A DNA stretch of 22,910 nt from an uncultured Eudoraea sp. (GTDB lineage: Bacteria > Bacteroidota > Bacteroidia > Flavobacteriales > Flavobacteriaceae). The stretch spans positions 1 through 22,910 of the forward strand of contig CAJQNH010000233.1 in assembly GCA_905479615.1 (NCBI GenBank). The letters run 5' to 3'. Numbering within the stretch: position 1 is the first letter of the stretch; every line of letters starts with the position of its first letter. The notes under the pieces were generated by a model, which made no database searches, had not been told where the DNA came from, and saw only the letters and a list, made by a program, of their open reading frames with translations. Below, piece by piece: positions 1-6,802 of this stretch. The position numbers were made by a program, and so were the translations under genes.

Positions 1-40
1 GCCCAACTTCCGGTGTATAGCTATTAGTCTGGCCAGCTGA

Positions 41-952
41 ACGACCATTCAGAATATTCCTGTATATGTAACCATTACCCCATATAATGAAAATGGGGAT
101 GCCGGATCTTGCACAGAAGAAAGTTTTACAACAGGGAATACTGTTGTTGATTGTAATGCCTATTTTGATTCTGTAAGTGGCGAAATTGTCCCAAGAAAAC
201 CAGAAACCAATTTTCCAGGTCAGATCGGAATCTGTAAAAATGAAATCCCGACCCTGATTAGAAGCGATGATACCGCGGATGGTTTTAGATGGTTTAAAAT
301 CAATGAAGACGGTACTGAATCTTTACTTTCTTCATCCTCAGAAGTCTCACTTTCTGAGGTAGGGCCTTATCGCTACGAGGCATATAATTTAGTTGTTCAG
401 GGAGGGGAAACATTTGAGTGCAGTACATTTAAGGATTTTAATGTAGTATTATCTGAAATAGCGCAGATTACTTCGGTTAGCACCTCGCAGGAAGTAGATG
501 GAAGACAAATTCAGATTGAAGTCAGCGGACTTGGAGATTATGAGTACGCACTGGACAATATTGAGGGTCCATATCAGGATAGAGCCATCTTTAACGGGGT
601 TACTGAAGGCACCCATACTATTTATGTCAACGATAAGAATGGTTGCGGAATTGCAGAGCGGATCATTGAAAGAGAATTGAGTCCTGATGATTTTCCAAAG
701 TTTTTCACTCCCAACGGGGATGGCATAAACGACTTTTGGCAATATATTTCCCCTCGTGAAAGCAATGAAATTCAGCTTTCCTATATTCAGGTTTTTGATA
801 GGTACGGGGTGTTATTAACCCAGATTTTGCCTACTTCAAAGGGATGGGATGGCACATTTAACGGACAGCCACTACCGGCATCCAGTTATTGGTTTAAGGC
901 AAGGGATAACTTAAATAACGAAATCAAGGGATTTTTTGCCTTAAAAAGGTAA
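41..952 (+). CDS. T9SS-secreted adhesin-like protein with gliding-motility C-terminal domain, 3' part
   Basis: The frame read from position 41 gives about 303 residues ending at a TAA. The last ~90 residues begin FPKFFTPNGDGINDFW and end in a short basic tail. This is the gliding-motility-associated C-terminal (CHU_C, type B sorting) domain that type IX secretion uses to export proteins to the cell surface. Upstream are beta-rich repeats; the stretch PVYVTITPYNENGDAGSC and the following EESFTT resemble fibronectin-like repeats of large flavobacterial surface proteins. There is no start codon with a signal peptide, so this is only the C-terminal part of a longer protein. The first 40 bases hold stops in all three forward frames (16-18, 25-27, 38-40), so the frame cannot be followed to the window edge. 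The cargo function is unknown; role in adhesion or surface binding is inferred from the sorting domain. Confidence 0.8.
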   Translation, partial: TTIQNIPVYVTITPYNENGDAGSCTEESFTTGNTVVDCNAYFDSVSGEIVPRKPETNFPGQIGICKNEIPTLIRSDDTADGFRWFKINEDGTESLLSSSSEVSLSEVGPYRYEAYNLVVQGGETFECSTFKDFNVVLSEIAQITSVSTSQEVDGRQIQIEVSGLGDYEYALDNIEGPYQDRAIFNGVTEGTHTIYVNDKNGCGIAERIIERELSPDDFPKFFTPNGDGINDFWQYISPRESNEIQLSYIQVFDRYGVLLTQILPTSKGWDGTFNGQPLPASSYWFKARDNLNNEIKGFFALKR

Positions 953-998
953 AACATAGATAACAAATATTCTTCCAATAATAATATTCACCCTTTTG

Positions 999-1006
999 TA
1001 ACTTTG
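999..1006 (+). promoter_or_regulatory. -7 box of uvrB (TAACTTTG)
   Basis: Exact match to the Bacteroidota -7 consensus TAnnTTTG, only 4 bases before the uvrB ATG. No TTG lies at the usual 17-19 base spacing upstream. If it is used, the transcript would begin at or next to the start codon. Confidence 0.45.
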
Positions 1007-1010
1007 CTAA

Positions 1011-2999
1011 ATGAAATTTAAGGTAGTATCGGAATTTGATCCAACAGGAGACCAACCTGAAGCAATTAAACAGCTGAAAGAAGGTCTGGAAACTGGTGAA
1101 CGTTATCAAACATTATTAGGCGTTACAGGATCTGGAAAAACGTTTACGGTGGCCAATGTAATTGAAGAAGTTCAACGACCAACACTTGTTTTGGCTCACA
1201 ATAAAACATTAGCAGCCCAACTTTATTCTGAATTCAAACAGTTTTTCCCGGAAAATGCCGTTGAATATTTTGTCTCCTATTATGATTACTATCAGCCCGA
1301 AGCCTATATTCCCACCTCTGGATTATATATTGAAAAAGATCTTTCGATAAATGAGGACATAGAGAAATTGCGCCTTAGTGCTACTTCGTCTCTGTTATCC
1401 GGAAGAAGAGACGTAATTGTAGTAGCTTCAGTTTCCTGTTTATACGGTATCGGAAACCCTGTTGAATTTCAAAAAAATGTAATCTCAATACAGAAAGATC
1501 AGGTTATTTCAAGAACCAAATTCCTTCATCAACTTGTACAGAGCCTTTATTCAAGAACGACAGCCGATTTCAAAAATGGAAATTTCAGAGTTAAGGGGGA
1601 TGTCGTCGATGTATTTCCGAGCTATGCTGATCACGCTTATAGAATTCATTTCTTTGGGGATGAGATAGAAGAAATTGAAGCATTTGATCCTTATAAGAAT
1701 AAGGTATTGGAGCATTATGAAAATTTAAATATATATCCTGCGAATATGTTTGTGACCTCACCCGATATCCTTCAGGGTGCCATTCATCAGATACAGGAAG
1801 ACCTTGTAAGTCAGGTGGAATACTTTAAAAGTATTCCTAAACCTCTTGAAGCCAAACGACTGGAAGAGCGTACAAATTTTGATTTGGAAATGATCCGAGA
1901 ATTAGGATACTGCTCGGGTATCGAGAATTATTCAAGGTATCTTGATGGTCGTGAACCTGGAACCAGACCATTCTGCTTACTGGACTATTTCCCCGATGAC
2001 TACTTAATGATTGTTGACGAAAGTCATGTTACAATACCTCAGGTACATGCAATGTATGGAGGTGACAGGTCTCGAAAAGAAAATCTTGTGGAGTATGGAT
2101 TTCGCTTGCCGGCAGCCATGGACAACCGTCCTTTAAAATTTGAAGAATTTGAAGCAATTCAGAATCAGGTAATCTATGTTAGTGCTACCCCCGCAGATTA
2201 TGAATTGCAGAACAGTCAGGGTGTTTTTGTTGAACAGGTAATTCGTCCTACAGGCCTTTTAGATCCGGAAATAGATATCCGTCCAAGTTTAAATCAAATT
2301 GATGATCTGGTAGAAGAAATACATCAACGAGTAGAATTAGACGAACGTACCCTTGTTACCACCCTTACCAAAAGAATGGCCGAGGAGCTCGCTAAATATC
2401 TTGCAAGGATCAATGTGCGATGTCGATATATTCATAGTGATGTTGACACTTTGGAAAGGGTTGAAATAATGCAGGATTTGCGAAAAGGGCTATTTGATGT
2501 CTTAATTGGCGTTAATTTATTAAGAGAAGGTTTGGACTTGCCTGAGGTATCACTTGTGGCTATCTTGGATGCAGACAAGGAAGGGTTTCTGAGAAGTAAC
2601 CGCTCATTAACGCAAACTGTAGGAAGAGCAGCTCGTCATTTAAATGGCAAAGCAATTATGTATGCCGACAGAATAACAGCAAGTATGCAAAAAACAATTG
2701 ATGAGACGAATTACCGAAGGGAAAAACAATCAGCGTATAATATTTCAAATAATATCATTCCTAAGGCGCTTAACAAAAGTTTGGACAATGCACTAGCCAA
2801 GAATTCTGTTTCCACCTACCATTTTATAAAAGAAGAAATTAGAGCTGCAGAACCTGACCTGCAATATATTACGAAAGAACAAAGGGAAAAGCTGATCCGG
2901 GGCAAGAGAAAAGCAATGGAAAAAGCAGCAAAAGAATTGGATTTTATGAATGCTGCAAAACTCAGAGATGAAATAAAAATGCTACAAGAACTGAGCTAA
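1011..2999 (+). CDS. uvrB: UvrABC system protein B (excinuclease subunit B)
   Basis: This is the damage-verifying helicase subunit of nucleotide excision repair. It is loaded onto DNA by UvrA and recruits UvrC for incision. The 662 residues match the usual length. Walker A GVTGSGKT is at residues 37-44. The beta-hairpin that clamps one DNA strand, YYDYYQPEAYIP, is at about 90-101. A DESH box (IVDESHVT) marks Walker B. Helicase motifs in the second RecA domain include GVNLLREGLDLPE and QTVGRAARH. The C-terminal UVR helix pair that contacts UvrC covers about 628-660. The ATG at 1011 gives the canonical N-terminus. uvrA and uvrC are not here, as is common, and the gene appears to be transcribed alone. 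Confidence 0.97.
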   Translation: MKFKVVSEFDPTGDQPEAIKQLKEGLETGERYQTLLGVTGSGKTFTVANVIEEVQRPTLVLAHNKTLAAQLYSEFKQFFPENAVEYFVSYYDYYQPEAYIPTSGLYIEKDLSINEDIEKLRLSATSSLLSGRRDVIVVASVSCLYGIGNPVEFQKNVISIQKDQVISRTKFLHQLVQSLYSRTTADFKNGNFRVKGDVVDVFPSYADHAYRIHFFGDEIEEIEAFDPYKNKVLEHYENLNIYPANMFVTSPDILQGAIHQIQEDLVSQVEYFKSIPKPLEAKRLEERTNFDLEMIRELGYCSGIENYSRYLDGREPGTRPFCLLDYFPDDYLMIVDESHVTIPQVHAMYGGDRSRKENLVEYGFRLPAAMDNRPLKFEEFEAIQNQVIYVSATPADYELQNSQGVFVEQVIRPTGLLDPEIDIRPSLNQIDDLVEEIHQRVELDERTLVTTLTKRMAEELAKYLARINVRCRYIHSDVDTLERVEIMQDLRKGLFDVLIGVNLLREGLDLPEVSLVAILDADKEGFLRSNRSLTQTVGRAARHLNGKAIMYADRITASMQKTIDETNYRREKQSAYNISNNIIPKALNKSLDNALAKNSVSTYHFIKEEIRAAEPDLQYITKEQREKLIRGKRKAMEKAAKELDFMNAAKLRDEIKMLQELS

Positions 3000-3034
3000 A
3001 AAAAGAGCGCCCTGAATAATCAAGACGCTCTTCC
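2997..3034 (-). terminator. Rho-independent terminator for the Hsp20 gene
   Basis: AAGAGCG (3003-3009) pairs with CGCTCTT (3026-3032). Read on the minus strand, the stem is followed by a run of seven T (complement of 2998-3004). It lies about 70 bases past the Hsp20 stop, and its T-run touches the uvrB stop codon. Confidence 0.7.
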
Positions 3035-3055
3035 TAACCAACTAAACAAACCAAC

Positions 3056-3096
3056 CATTATGAATACCCTTAAGAGGGCACCTCATAATGCTTTTA
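3056..3096 (+). terminator. Two-part hairpin downstream of uvrB, possible terminator
   Basis: CATTATGA (3056-3063) pairs with TCATAATG (3083-3090). Inside it CCCT (3067-3070) pairs with AGGG (3075-3078) around a TAAG loop, leaving a small internal bulge. On the plus strand it is followed by CTTTTAAT, a weak T tract. It may end uvrB transcripts or protect the 3' end of the Hsp20 message. Confidence 0.4.
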
Positions 3097-3100
3097 ATAC

Positions 3101-3529
3101 CTATTTCTCAATCTCAATTAATCTTTTGGGCTTAGGAAGTGACTCTTCTTTCTTAGGTAGAGTAAACCTTAAAATACCATTTTCGTAAGAGGCTTTTATA
3201 CCTTCTTCATTAACGGTATCTGGAAGCGTAAATGATCTTTTAAATGAAGAATAAGAAAACTCTTTCCGGGTGTAACCCCCTCCTTTAACTTCTTCTTCTT
3301 TTTTTGCTTCATTGCTAATTGTCAAAACCTGTTCATTAATTTCAATATTGAAATCTTCCTTTTTTCTTCCAGGAACAGATAACTCCAATTCAAAACTTGT
3401 TTCATTATCCTGAATGTTTACTGGAGGAAATGTGTCCCTATAATTTTCCAATCCCCCAAACCAATCAGGTTTAAGGATTTCATTCATTAGAGATGGAAAA
3501 ACCAAATTATTTCTTTTAACTATACTCAT
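3101..3529 (-). CDS. Small heat shock protein, Hsp20/alpha-crystallin family
   Basis: An ATP-independent holdase chaperone of the cytoplasm that binds unfolding proteins under heat or other stress. The 142-residue length is typical. A short N-terminal arm with aromatic and proline residues is followed by the alpha-crystallin domain from about residue 40. The segment VPGRKKEDFNIEINEQVLTI is the usual beta2-beta3 region, and ENGILRFTLPKKE near the end is the A-x-x-x-n-G-v-L-like strand. The tail RLIEIEK supplies the IxI motif that docks into neighbouring subunits. Single gene with its own terminator. Upstream on the minus strand, TTGACT and TAAGTTTA suggest a vegetative promoter with off-consensus spacing. 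I saw no CIRCE element. Confidence 0.93.
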   Translation of the reverse strand: MSIVKRNNLVFPSLMNEILKPDWFGGLENYRDTFPPVNIQDNETSFELELSVPGRKKEDFNIEINEQVLTISNEAKKEEEVKGGGYTRKEFSYSSFKRSFTLPDTVNEEGIKASYENGILRFTLPKKEESLPKPKRLIEIEK

Positions 3530-3616
3530 GATGATCTATTTTTTTATTAAACTTATTTACTTGTTTAATAATAGTCAAATCATATACCAAGCTTACTTAA
3601 CTGCCTTTTTGGCTTA

Positions 3617-3730
3617 TTACTGGATTATAGAGGTGTCATTATGGCGCATTTGCTTAACTTCAAAGCTATGCCCTGTAGCAGCTAAAAGGTCCTTTTGTAA
3701 ACCACGGGCTAAATACTCAAAAGAATGAAT
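3617..3730 (-). CDS. Possible 37-residue protein with ATT start, or 5'-truncated gene remnant
   Basis: Between the TerB-like gene (stop at 3755) and Hsp20, the minus strand has an open frame whose translation looks like protein rather than spacer. It includes HSFEYLARGLQKDLLA, then an amphipathic stretch with FEVKQMRHND, ending at TAA 3617-3619. An in-frame TAA at 3731-3733 sits directly before it. The first codon is ATT and there is no upstream ATG, GTG or TTG in frame; an internal ATG exists near the end only. Either this is a microprotein using the rare ATT start, 24 bases downstream of the TerB-like stop, or it is the surviving tail of a gene that lost its 5' end. I do not recognise the family. 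Confidence 0.35.
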   Translation of the reverse strand: MHSFEYLARGLQKDLLAATGHSFEVKQMRHNDTSIIQ

Positions 3731-3754
3731 TTAATGGAGTATTGATACTTAAAT

Positions 3755-4156
3755 TTAGTTGTAATGTGCTTTAAAAATATTGATAAGCACTTCAGGGGGA
3801 ATTATCATATCGGGATAATCGTGCATAACGGTAAGAACCTGTTCTATGGCAGACGGAGGTAAACCCATACCCAATCCAATATTGTGTAATTTACCAATTT
3901 CTATTTGATGTTGTTCCCGGTCAATATTCATTAACAGCACCAGTCTATGGAATTGCAGAATACGATCTGCCTGCGTTTTAGGTACAATTATTTTTACCTG
4001 TTTATTGAGAAGCGAATCAAATATTTCCTTTTCAATACCCAAATTAATAGCCACACCAAATAGAAAATTATATTCGGCATCATTTAAAGCATGATCGGCC
4101 TTTGCAAAAGCAATCATTTCGGATAATATGCTAAGTTTTTCTTTATAGGTACTCAT
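3755..4156 (-). CDS. TerB-like helical protein of unknown function
   Basis: About 133 residues from the ATG at 4154-4156 (MSTYKEKLSIL). The protein is all-helical with no signal peptide. The stretch MIAFAKADHALNDAEYNFLF followed by LGI resembles the acidic metal-binding helix-loop of TerB/DjlA-type domains (A-D-x-x-l-x-x-x-E). The frame continues upstream to an ATG at 4253-4255. I prefer the internal start because the N-terminal extension looks poorly conserved, and because 4157-4295 is needed as a promoter region for the divergent gene. A middle ATG at 4190-4192 is also possible. The TerB relation is tentative. Nothing nearby (no tellurite resistance cluster) tells its job. Confidence 0.7.
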   Translation of the reverse strand: MSTYKEKLSILSEMIAFAKADHALNDAEYNFLFGVAINLGIEKEIFDSLLNKQVKIIVPKTQADRILQFHRLVLLMNIDREQHQIEIGKLHNIGLGMGLPPSAIEQVLTVMHDYPDMIIPPEVLINIFKAHYN

Positions 4157-4237
4157 ACCCTTAATTGTTAATCCCTCCCTTAATTCAGTCATATCTATAA
4201 CACCAAAATGCCCAATTTCGTATAAAAAATGGTCCAA

Positions 4238-4262
4238 AAAGCCTAAAAACACCAAAGGCTTT
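4238..4262. promoter_or_regulatory. Inverted repeat in the divergent spacer
   Basis: AAAGCC (4238-4243) and GGCTTT (4257-4262) form an inverted repeat with a 13-base spacer between the TerB-like and DUF1456 genes. It may be an operator serving both, or a short hairpin. No regulator is encoded nearby. Confidence 0.25.
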
Positions 4263-4295
4263 GTTATTTATAATAACTTGCATAAAATGCTTGTT

Positions 4296-4646
4296 ATGAC
4301 CAATAATGATATATTAAAAAAACTTCGGGTGGCATTGATGCTTCGCGATGATGAAATTGTAGAAATTCTTAAATTGGTTGATTTTAGAATTTCAAAAAGT
4401 GAAATCGGTGCCTTTTGTAGAAAAGAAGGGCATCCAAAATATCGTGAATGCGGAGATCAGGTATTGCGAAATTTCCTTAACGGTTTAGTAATTCATCTAA
4501 GAGGTACAAAAGAAAATCCAAAAATCCCAACCGAGGTTTTGAAACAATCAAAAAAACCGGAAAGCACTCCTCCGAGGAAATATGAAAAACCAAAAAAAAA
4601 ACCGGATCTTAGCTATGTCAAATACAAGAACAAAAAAAAATCCTGA
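4296..4646 (+). CDS. DUF1456 (YehS-like) family protein, single repeat with basic tail
   Basis: 116 residues from the ATG at 4296 (MTNNDILKKLRVALMLRDDE); an earlier in-frame ATG at 4278 is less likely because the family begins at NNDIL. The family is known from E. coli YehS, which has two copies of this helical module. Here there is one copy, with the signature FCRKEGHPKYRECGDQVLRN and FLNGLVIHLRG, followed by about 45 residues dominated by Lys and Pro (PKKKP, KNKKKS). The tail looks disordered and could bind nucleic acid or ribosomes; that is inference. The stop codon lies inside the terminator stem. Function of the family is unknown to me. Confidence 0.8.
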   Translation: MTNNDILKKLRVALMLRDDEIVEILKLVDFRISKSEIGAFCRKEGHPKYRECGDQVLRNFLNGLVIHLRGTKENPKIPTEVLKQSKKPESTPPRKYEKPKKKPDLSYVKYKNKKKS

Positions 4647-4664
4647 ATTACTTCAGGATTTTTG
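4632..4664. terminator. Bidirectional terminator between convergent genes
   Basis: TCCTGAA (4641-4647), loop TTAC, TTCAGGA (4652-4658), then five T on the plus strand. Nine A directly before the stem give a T-run on the minus strand. It serves the DUF1456 gene (its TGA is within the stem) and the secreted protein gene at 4682-5017. Confidence 0.85.
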
Positions 4665-4681
4665 TCTCTTACAAGGTTTCA

Positions 4682-5017
4682 CTAAGTTGTAACACGTACT
4701 GGTAACTTATACATTTTTCCTTGTTTAACTTCTTCCACTTCAACTTTTTTGTAATTCAATTTTCTTTTGACAAATGTTTCTAAATCTGTATCCTTTGTAT
4801 CTACAGAAATAACAACAATTTCCTTTTCACTGTTCAATGTGAAAAGAACTTTAGCTGTTAAATCATAGCTGTCAACAGCCAAATTGTTCTCATTTAAAAG
4901 CTCCCATATCTGGGTTGCCAAGGTCTTTTGAGGATCTGTTGTGTCTGAATTATTTGCAAATAGATTTCCTGAAACAAGCAACGCTGCCGCTACTAAAACT
5001 AAACTGAATTTTCTCAT
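4682..5017 (-). CDS. Small secreted protein of unknown function
   Basis: 111 residues. The N-terminus MRKFSLVLVAAALLVSGNLF followed by ANNSDT is a clear Sec signal peptide, with cleavage likely after about residue 21, leaving a mature protein of about 90 residues. The mature part has a regular alternation of hydrophobic strands (AKVLFTLNSEKEIVVISVDT) and a charged segment, ending in YKLPVRVTT. It looks like a small alpha/beta periplasmic domain. I do not recognise the family. The 5' leader carries a heptanucleotide tandem repeat (5034-5061). Shares a terminator with the convergent DUF1456 gene. Confidence 0.75.
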   Translation of the reverse strand: MRKFSLVLVAAALLVSGNLFANNSDTTDPQKTLATQIWELLNENNLAVDSYDLTAKVLFTLNSEKEIVVISVDTKDTDLETFVKRKLNYKKVEVEEVKQGKMYKLPVRVTT

Positions 5018-5260
5018 GATTTTGATTGTTTAATGATTGATGAATGATGAATGATGAATGAATTCACTAATGATTTAATACAATAGACGTCTATAAATTA
5101 AGAATGTTACAGCTATTTCAATTTTTAACATAATTTTTAATAATTATCCAATTACAAAACTCAGTTGAAAATCAGGGAATAGTTATAGGAAGAAAAACCA
5201 ATTGACATAAGATTAAAGGCTGGTTAATATTCCTAACACAATGGTAACTTCAGGAAATAA
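5018..5260. other. Non-coding spacer between sucC and the small secreted protein gene
   Basis: No open frame worth calling on either strand. It holds a heptanucleotide repeat (5034-5061) and AT-rich sequence. Near 5085-5115 the minus strand has a TTG followed after 18 bases by TAATTTAT, a partial match to the flavobacterial promoter that would drive the secreted protein gene. Confidence 0.5.
5034..5061 (+). repeat. Tandem repeat of TGAATGA, four copies
   Basis: Three perfect copies of TGAATGA (5041-5061) preceded by one copy with a single change, TGATTGA (5034-5040). It lies in the 5' leader of the secreted protein gene, 17 bases before its ATG (read on the minus strand as TCATTCA). Confidence 0.9.
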
Positions 5261-5292
5261 AAAAGGCGATGTTTTCTTAACATCGCCTTTTT
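5261..5292. terminator. Strong terminator after sucC
   Basis: AAAAGGCGATGTT (5261-5273), loop TTCTT, AACATCGCCTTTT (5279-5291): a 13-base perfect stem. The minus-strand read ends in a T-run after the stem, so it ends sucC; the plus strand also has eight T, so it can act both ways. Confidence 0.9.
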
Positions 5293-5307
5293 TTTAAATC
5301 AATTTTT

Positions 5308-6501
5308 TTATGACAAGACTTCTTTTACCTTATCTGCAGCCTCCTGAAATTGAACTGCAGAATGTACAGCCAGACCAGAATTATCGATTATCTCTTTGGC
5401 TAATTCCGCATTGGTTCCCTGTAATCGCACAATAATAGGAATTTTGATGGCATCTCCCATATTTTTATATGCGTCTACTACCCCCTGCGCTACCCGGTCG
5501 CATCTTACAATACCTCCAAATATATTTATAAGAATAGCTTTCACGGCACTATCCTTTAATATGATACGAAAGGCCTCTTCCACTCTTTTAGCATCGGCGG
5601 TACCGCCTACATCCAGAAAGTTAGCCGGTTCCCCGCCTGCCATTTTGATGAGATCCATTGTAGCCATTGCCAATCCGGCTCCATTAACCATACATCCTAC
5701 ATTTCCATCAAGATCCACATAATTCAACCCTACGGCACGCGCTTCAACTTCAATTGGACTCTCTTCACGTAAATCCCTCATTTCAGCATATTGCTTTCTC
5801 CTGTAAAGTGAATTATCATCTATTGAAACCTTCGCATCAACAGCCATTATCAAATTATCCGATGTCTTAAGTACCGGATTTATTTCAAACATATTAGAGT
5901 CACTTTGATCATATGCCTTATAAAGTGCAGTAACAAATTTGGTCATTTCTTTAAAAGCAATTCCCGATAAACCGAGGTTAAAAGCAATTTTTCTGGCCTG
6001 GAATGGTAATAATCCAACCGCCGGATCAATCTCCTCTGTAAAAATAAGATGTGGAGTTTTATCCGCTACTTCTTCAATATCCATACCCCCTTCTGTTGAG
6101 TACATTATCATATTCCTTCCAGTAGACCTATTCAGTAAAACAGACACATAAAACTCACTTGTTTCACTTTCTCCCGGATAATAGACATCTTCCGCAATCA
6201 GTACCTGATGAACTTTTTTACCCTCTGCTGAAGTTTGAGGGGTAACTAAATTCATTCCTATAATATTCCCTGAAACCTCCTCTACTTCTTTTAAATTTTT
6301 TGCCAGCTTTACGCCTCCTCCTTTACCCCTTCCTCCTGCATGTACTTGTGCTTTTATCACAAACCATTTAGTGCCGGTCTCCCGTGTAAGCTGTTTTGCT
6401 ACATCTACTGCTTCCTGGGCGTTGTGGGCCACGAGACCCCGTTGAATTCGTACTCCAAAACTTGCTAAAATTTCTTTTCCCTGGTATTCGTGAAGATTCA
6501 T
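5308..6501 (-). CDS. sucC: Succinyl-CoA ligase [ADP-forming] subunit beta
   Basis: The beta subunit of the TCA-cycle enzyme that converts succinyl-CoA, phosphate and ADP to succinate, CoA and ATP. It works with SucD, which is not in this window. 397 residues from the ATG at 6499-6501 (MNLHEYQGKEILASFGV), the standard N-terminus. The frame is open a further 16 codons upstream, but those overlap the promoter. The ATP-grasp fold occupies the first ~240 residues, with the glycine-rich HAGGRGKGGGVKLAK loop and the metal-binding segment around NPVLKT. The C-terminal ligase domain contains NGAGLAMATMD, FLDVGGTAD and NIFGGIVRCD. It is transcribed alone here, with its own promoter and strong terminator. 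Confidence 0.96.
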   Translation of the reverse strand: MNLHEYQGKEILASFGVRIQRGLVAHNAQEAVDVAKQLTRETGTKWFVIKAQVHAGGRGKGGGVKLAKNLKEVEEVSGNIIGMNLVTPQTSAEGKKVHQVLIAEDVYYPGESETSEFYVSVLLNRSTGRNMIMYSTEGGMDIEEVADKTPHLIFTEEIDPAVGLLPFQARKIAFNLGLSGIAFKEMTKFVTALYKAYDQSDSNMFEINPVLKTSDNLIMAVDAKVSIDDNSLYRRKQYAEMRDLREESPIEVEARAVGLNYVDLDGNVGCMVNGAGLAMATMDLIKMAGGEPANFLDVGGTADAKRVEEAFRIILKDSAVKAILINIFGGIVRCDRVAQGVVDAYKNMGDAIKIPIIVRLQGTNAELAKEIIDNSGLAVHSAVQFQEAADKVKEVLS

Positions 6502-6802
6502 ATTACAATTTGTGTTCGTTAAGAGGCAAAAATAGGAAACGGACTGCATTTACCCTAATAAAACGATAAATAGGGTTTAATCTTTTTAAGAATCAACAAA
6601 CTTTGGAATAGTTGTTTTAGAAAGGAAAGTAACCAACACATAACAGTGCTGCACCAAAACCTTAATAAATCTATAGATCATTGATTATTTGCACCCTTTC
6701 AACTATTGATGTGTATAATTACTTAGTGTTAGTGCTTTATTATTTTGTTCCCGGATCTGGCCGTTAGTAATTCCTCCCGATATATAGCTATAGTATTTAT
6801 AC
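6502..6802. other. Spacer upstream of sucC
   Basis: About 300 bases without a convincing gene. The part next to sucC contains its promoter and an inverted repeat, ACCCTA (6552-6557) with TAGGGT (6571-6576), 13 bases apart. This pair sits upstream of the -7 box where an activator or repressor could bind. The rest is AT-rich; a chance minus-strand frame of 31 codons (6586-6681) is not called. Confidence 0.5.
6527..6534 (-). promoter_or_regulatory. -7 box of sucC (TATTTTTG)
   Basis: Exact TAnnTTTG on the minus strand, 25 bases before the sucC ATG, predicting a leader of about 20 bases. No clear TTG at the standard spacing. The position also argues against starts further upstream. Confidence 0.5.

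Noticed and set aside
3528..3728. Plus-strand frame of 66 codons between Hsp20 and the TerB-like gene
   Set aside because: Begins in the Hsp20 start region with low-complexity AT-rich codons and lies antisense to the more protein-like frame at 3617-3730; no signal or domain.
5034..5061. CRISPR-like array
   Set aside because: The 7-base units are directly adjacent without spacers, and no cas gene is present.
6502..6549. Longer sucC start with 16 extra residues
   Set aside because: Extension overlaps the -7 box and the family begins at MNLHEYQGKE.
6586..6681. Minus-strand ATG frame of 31 codons upstream of sucC
   Set aside because: Short, no ribosome site, no recognisable composition; expected by chance in a 300-base spacer.
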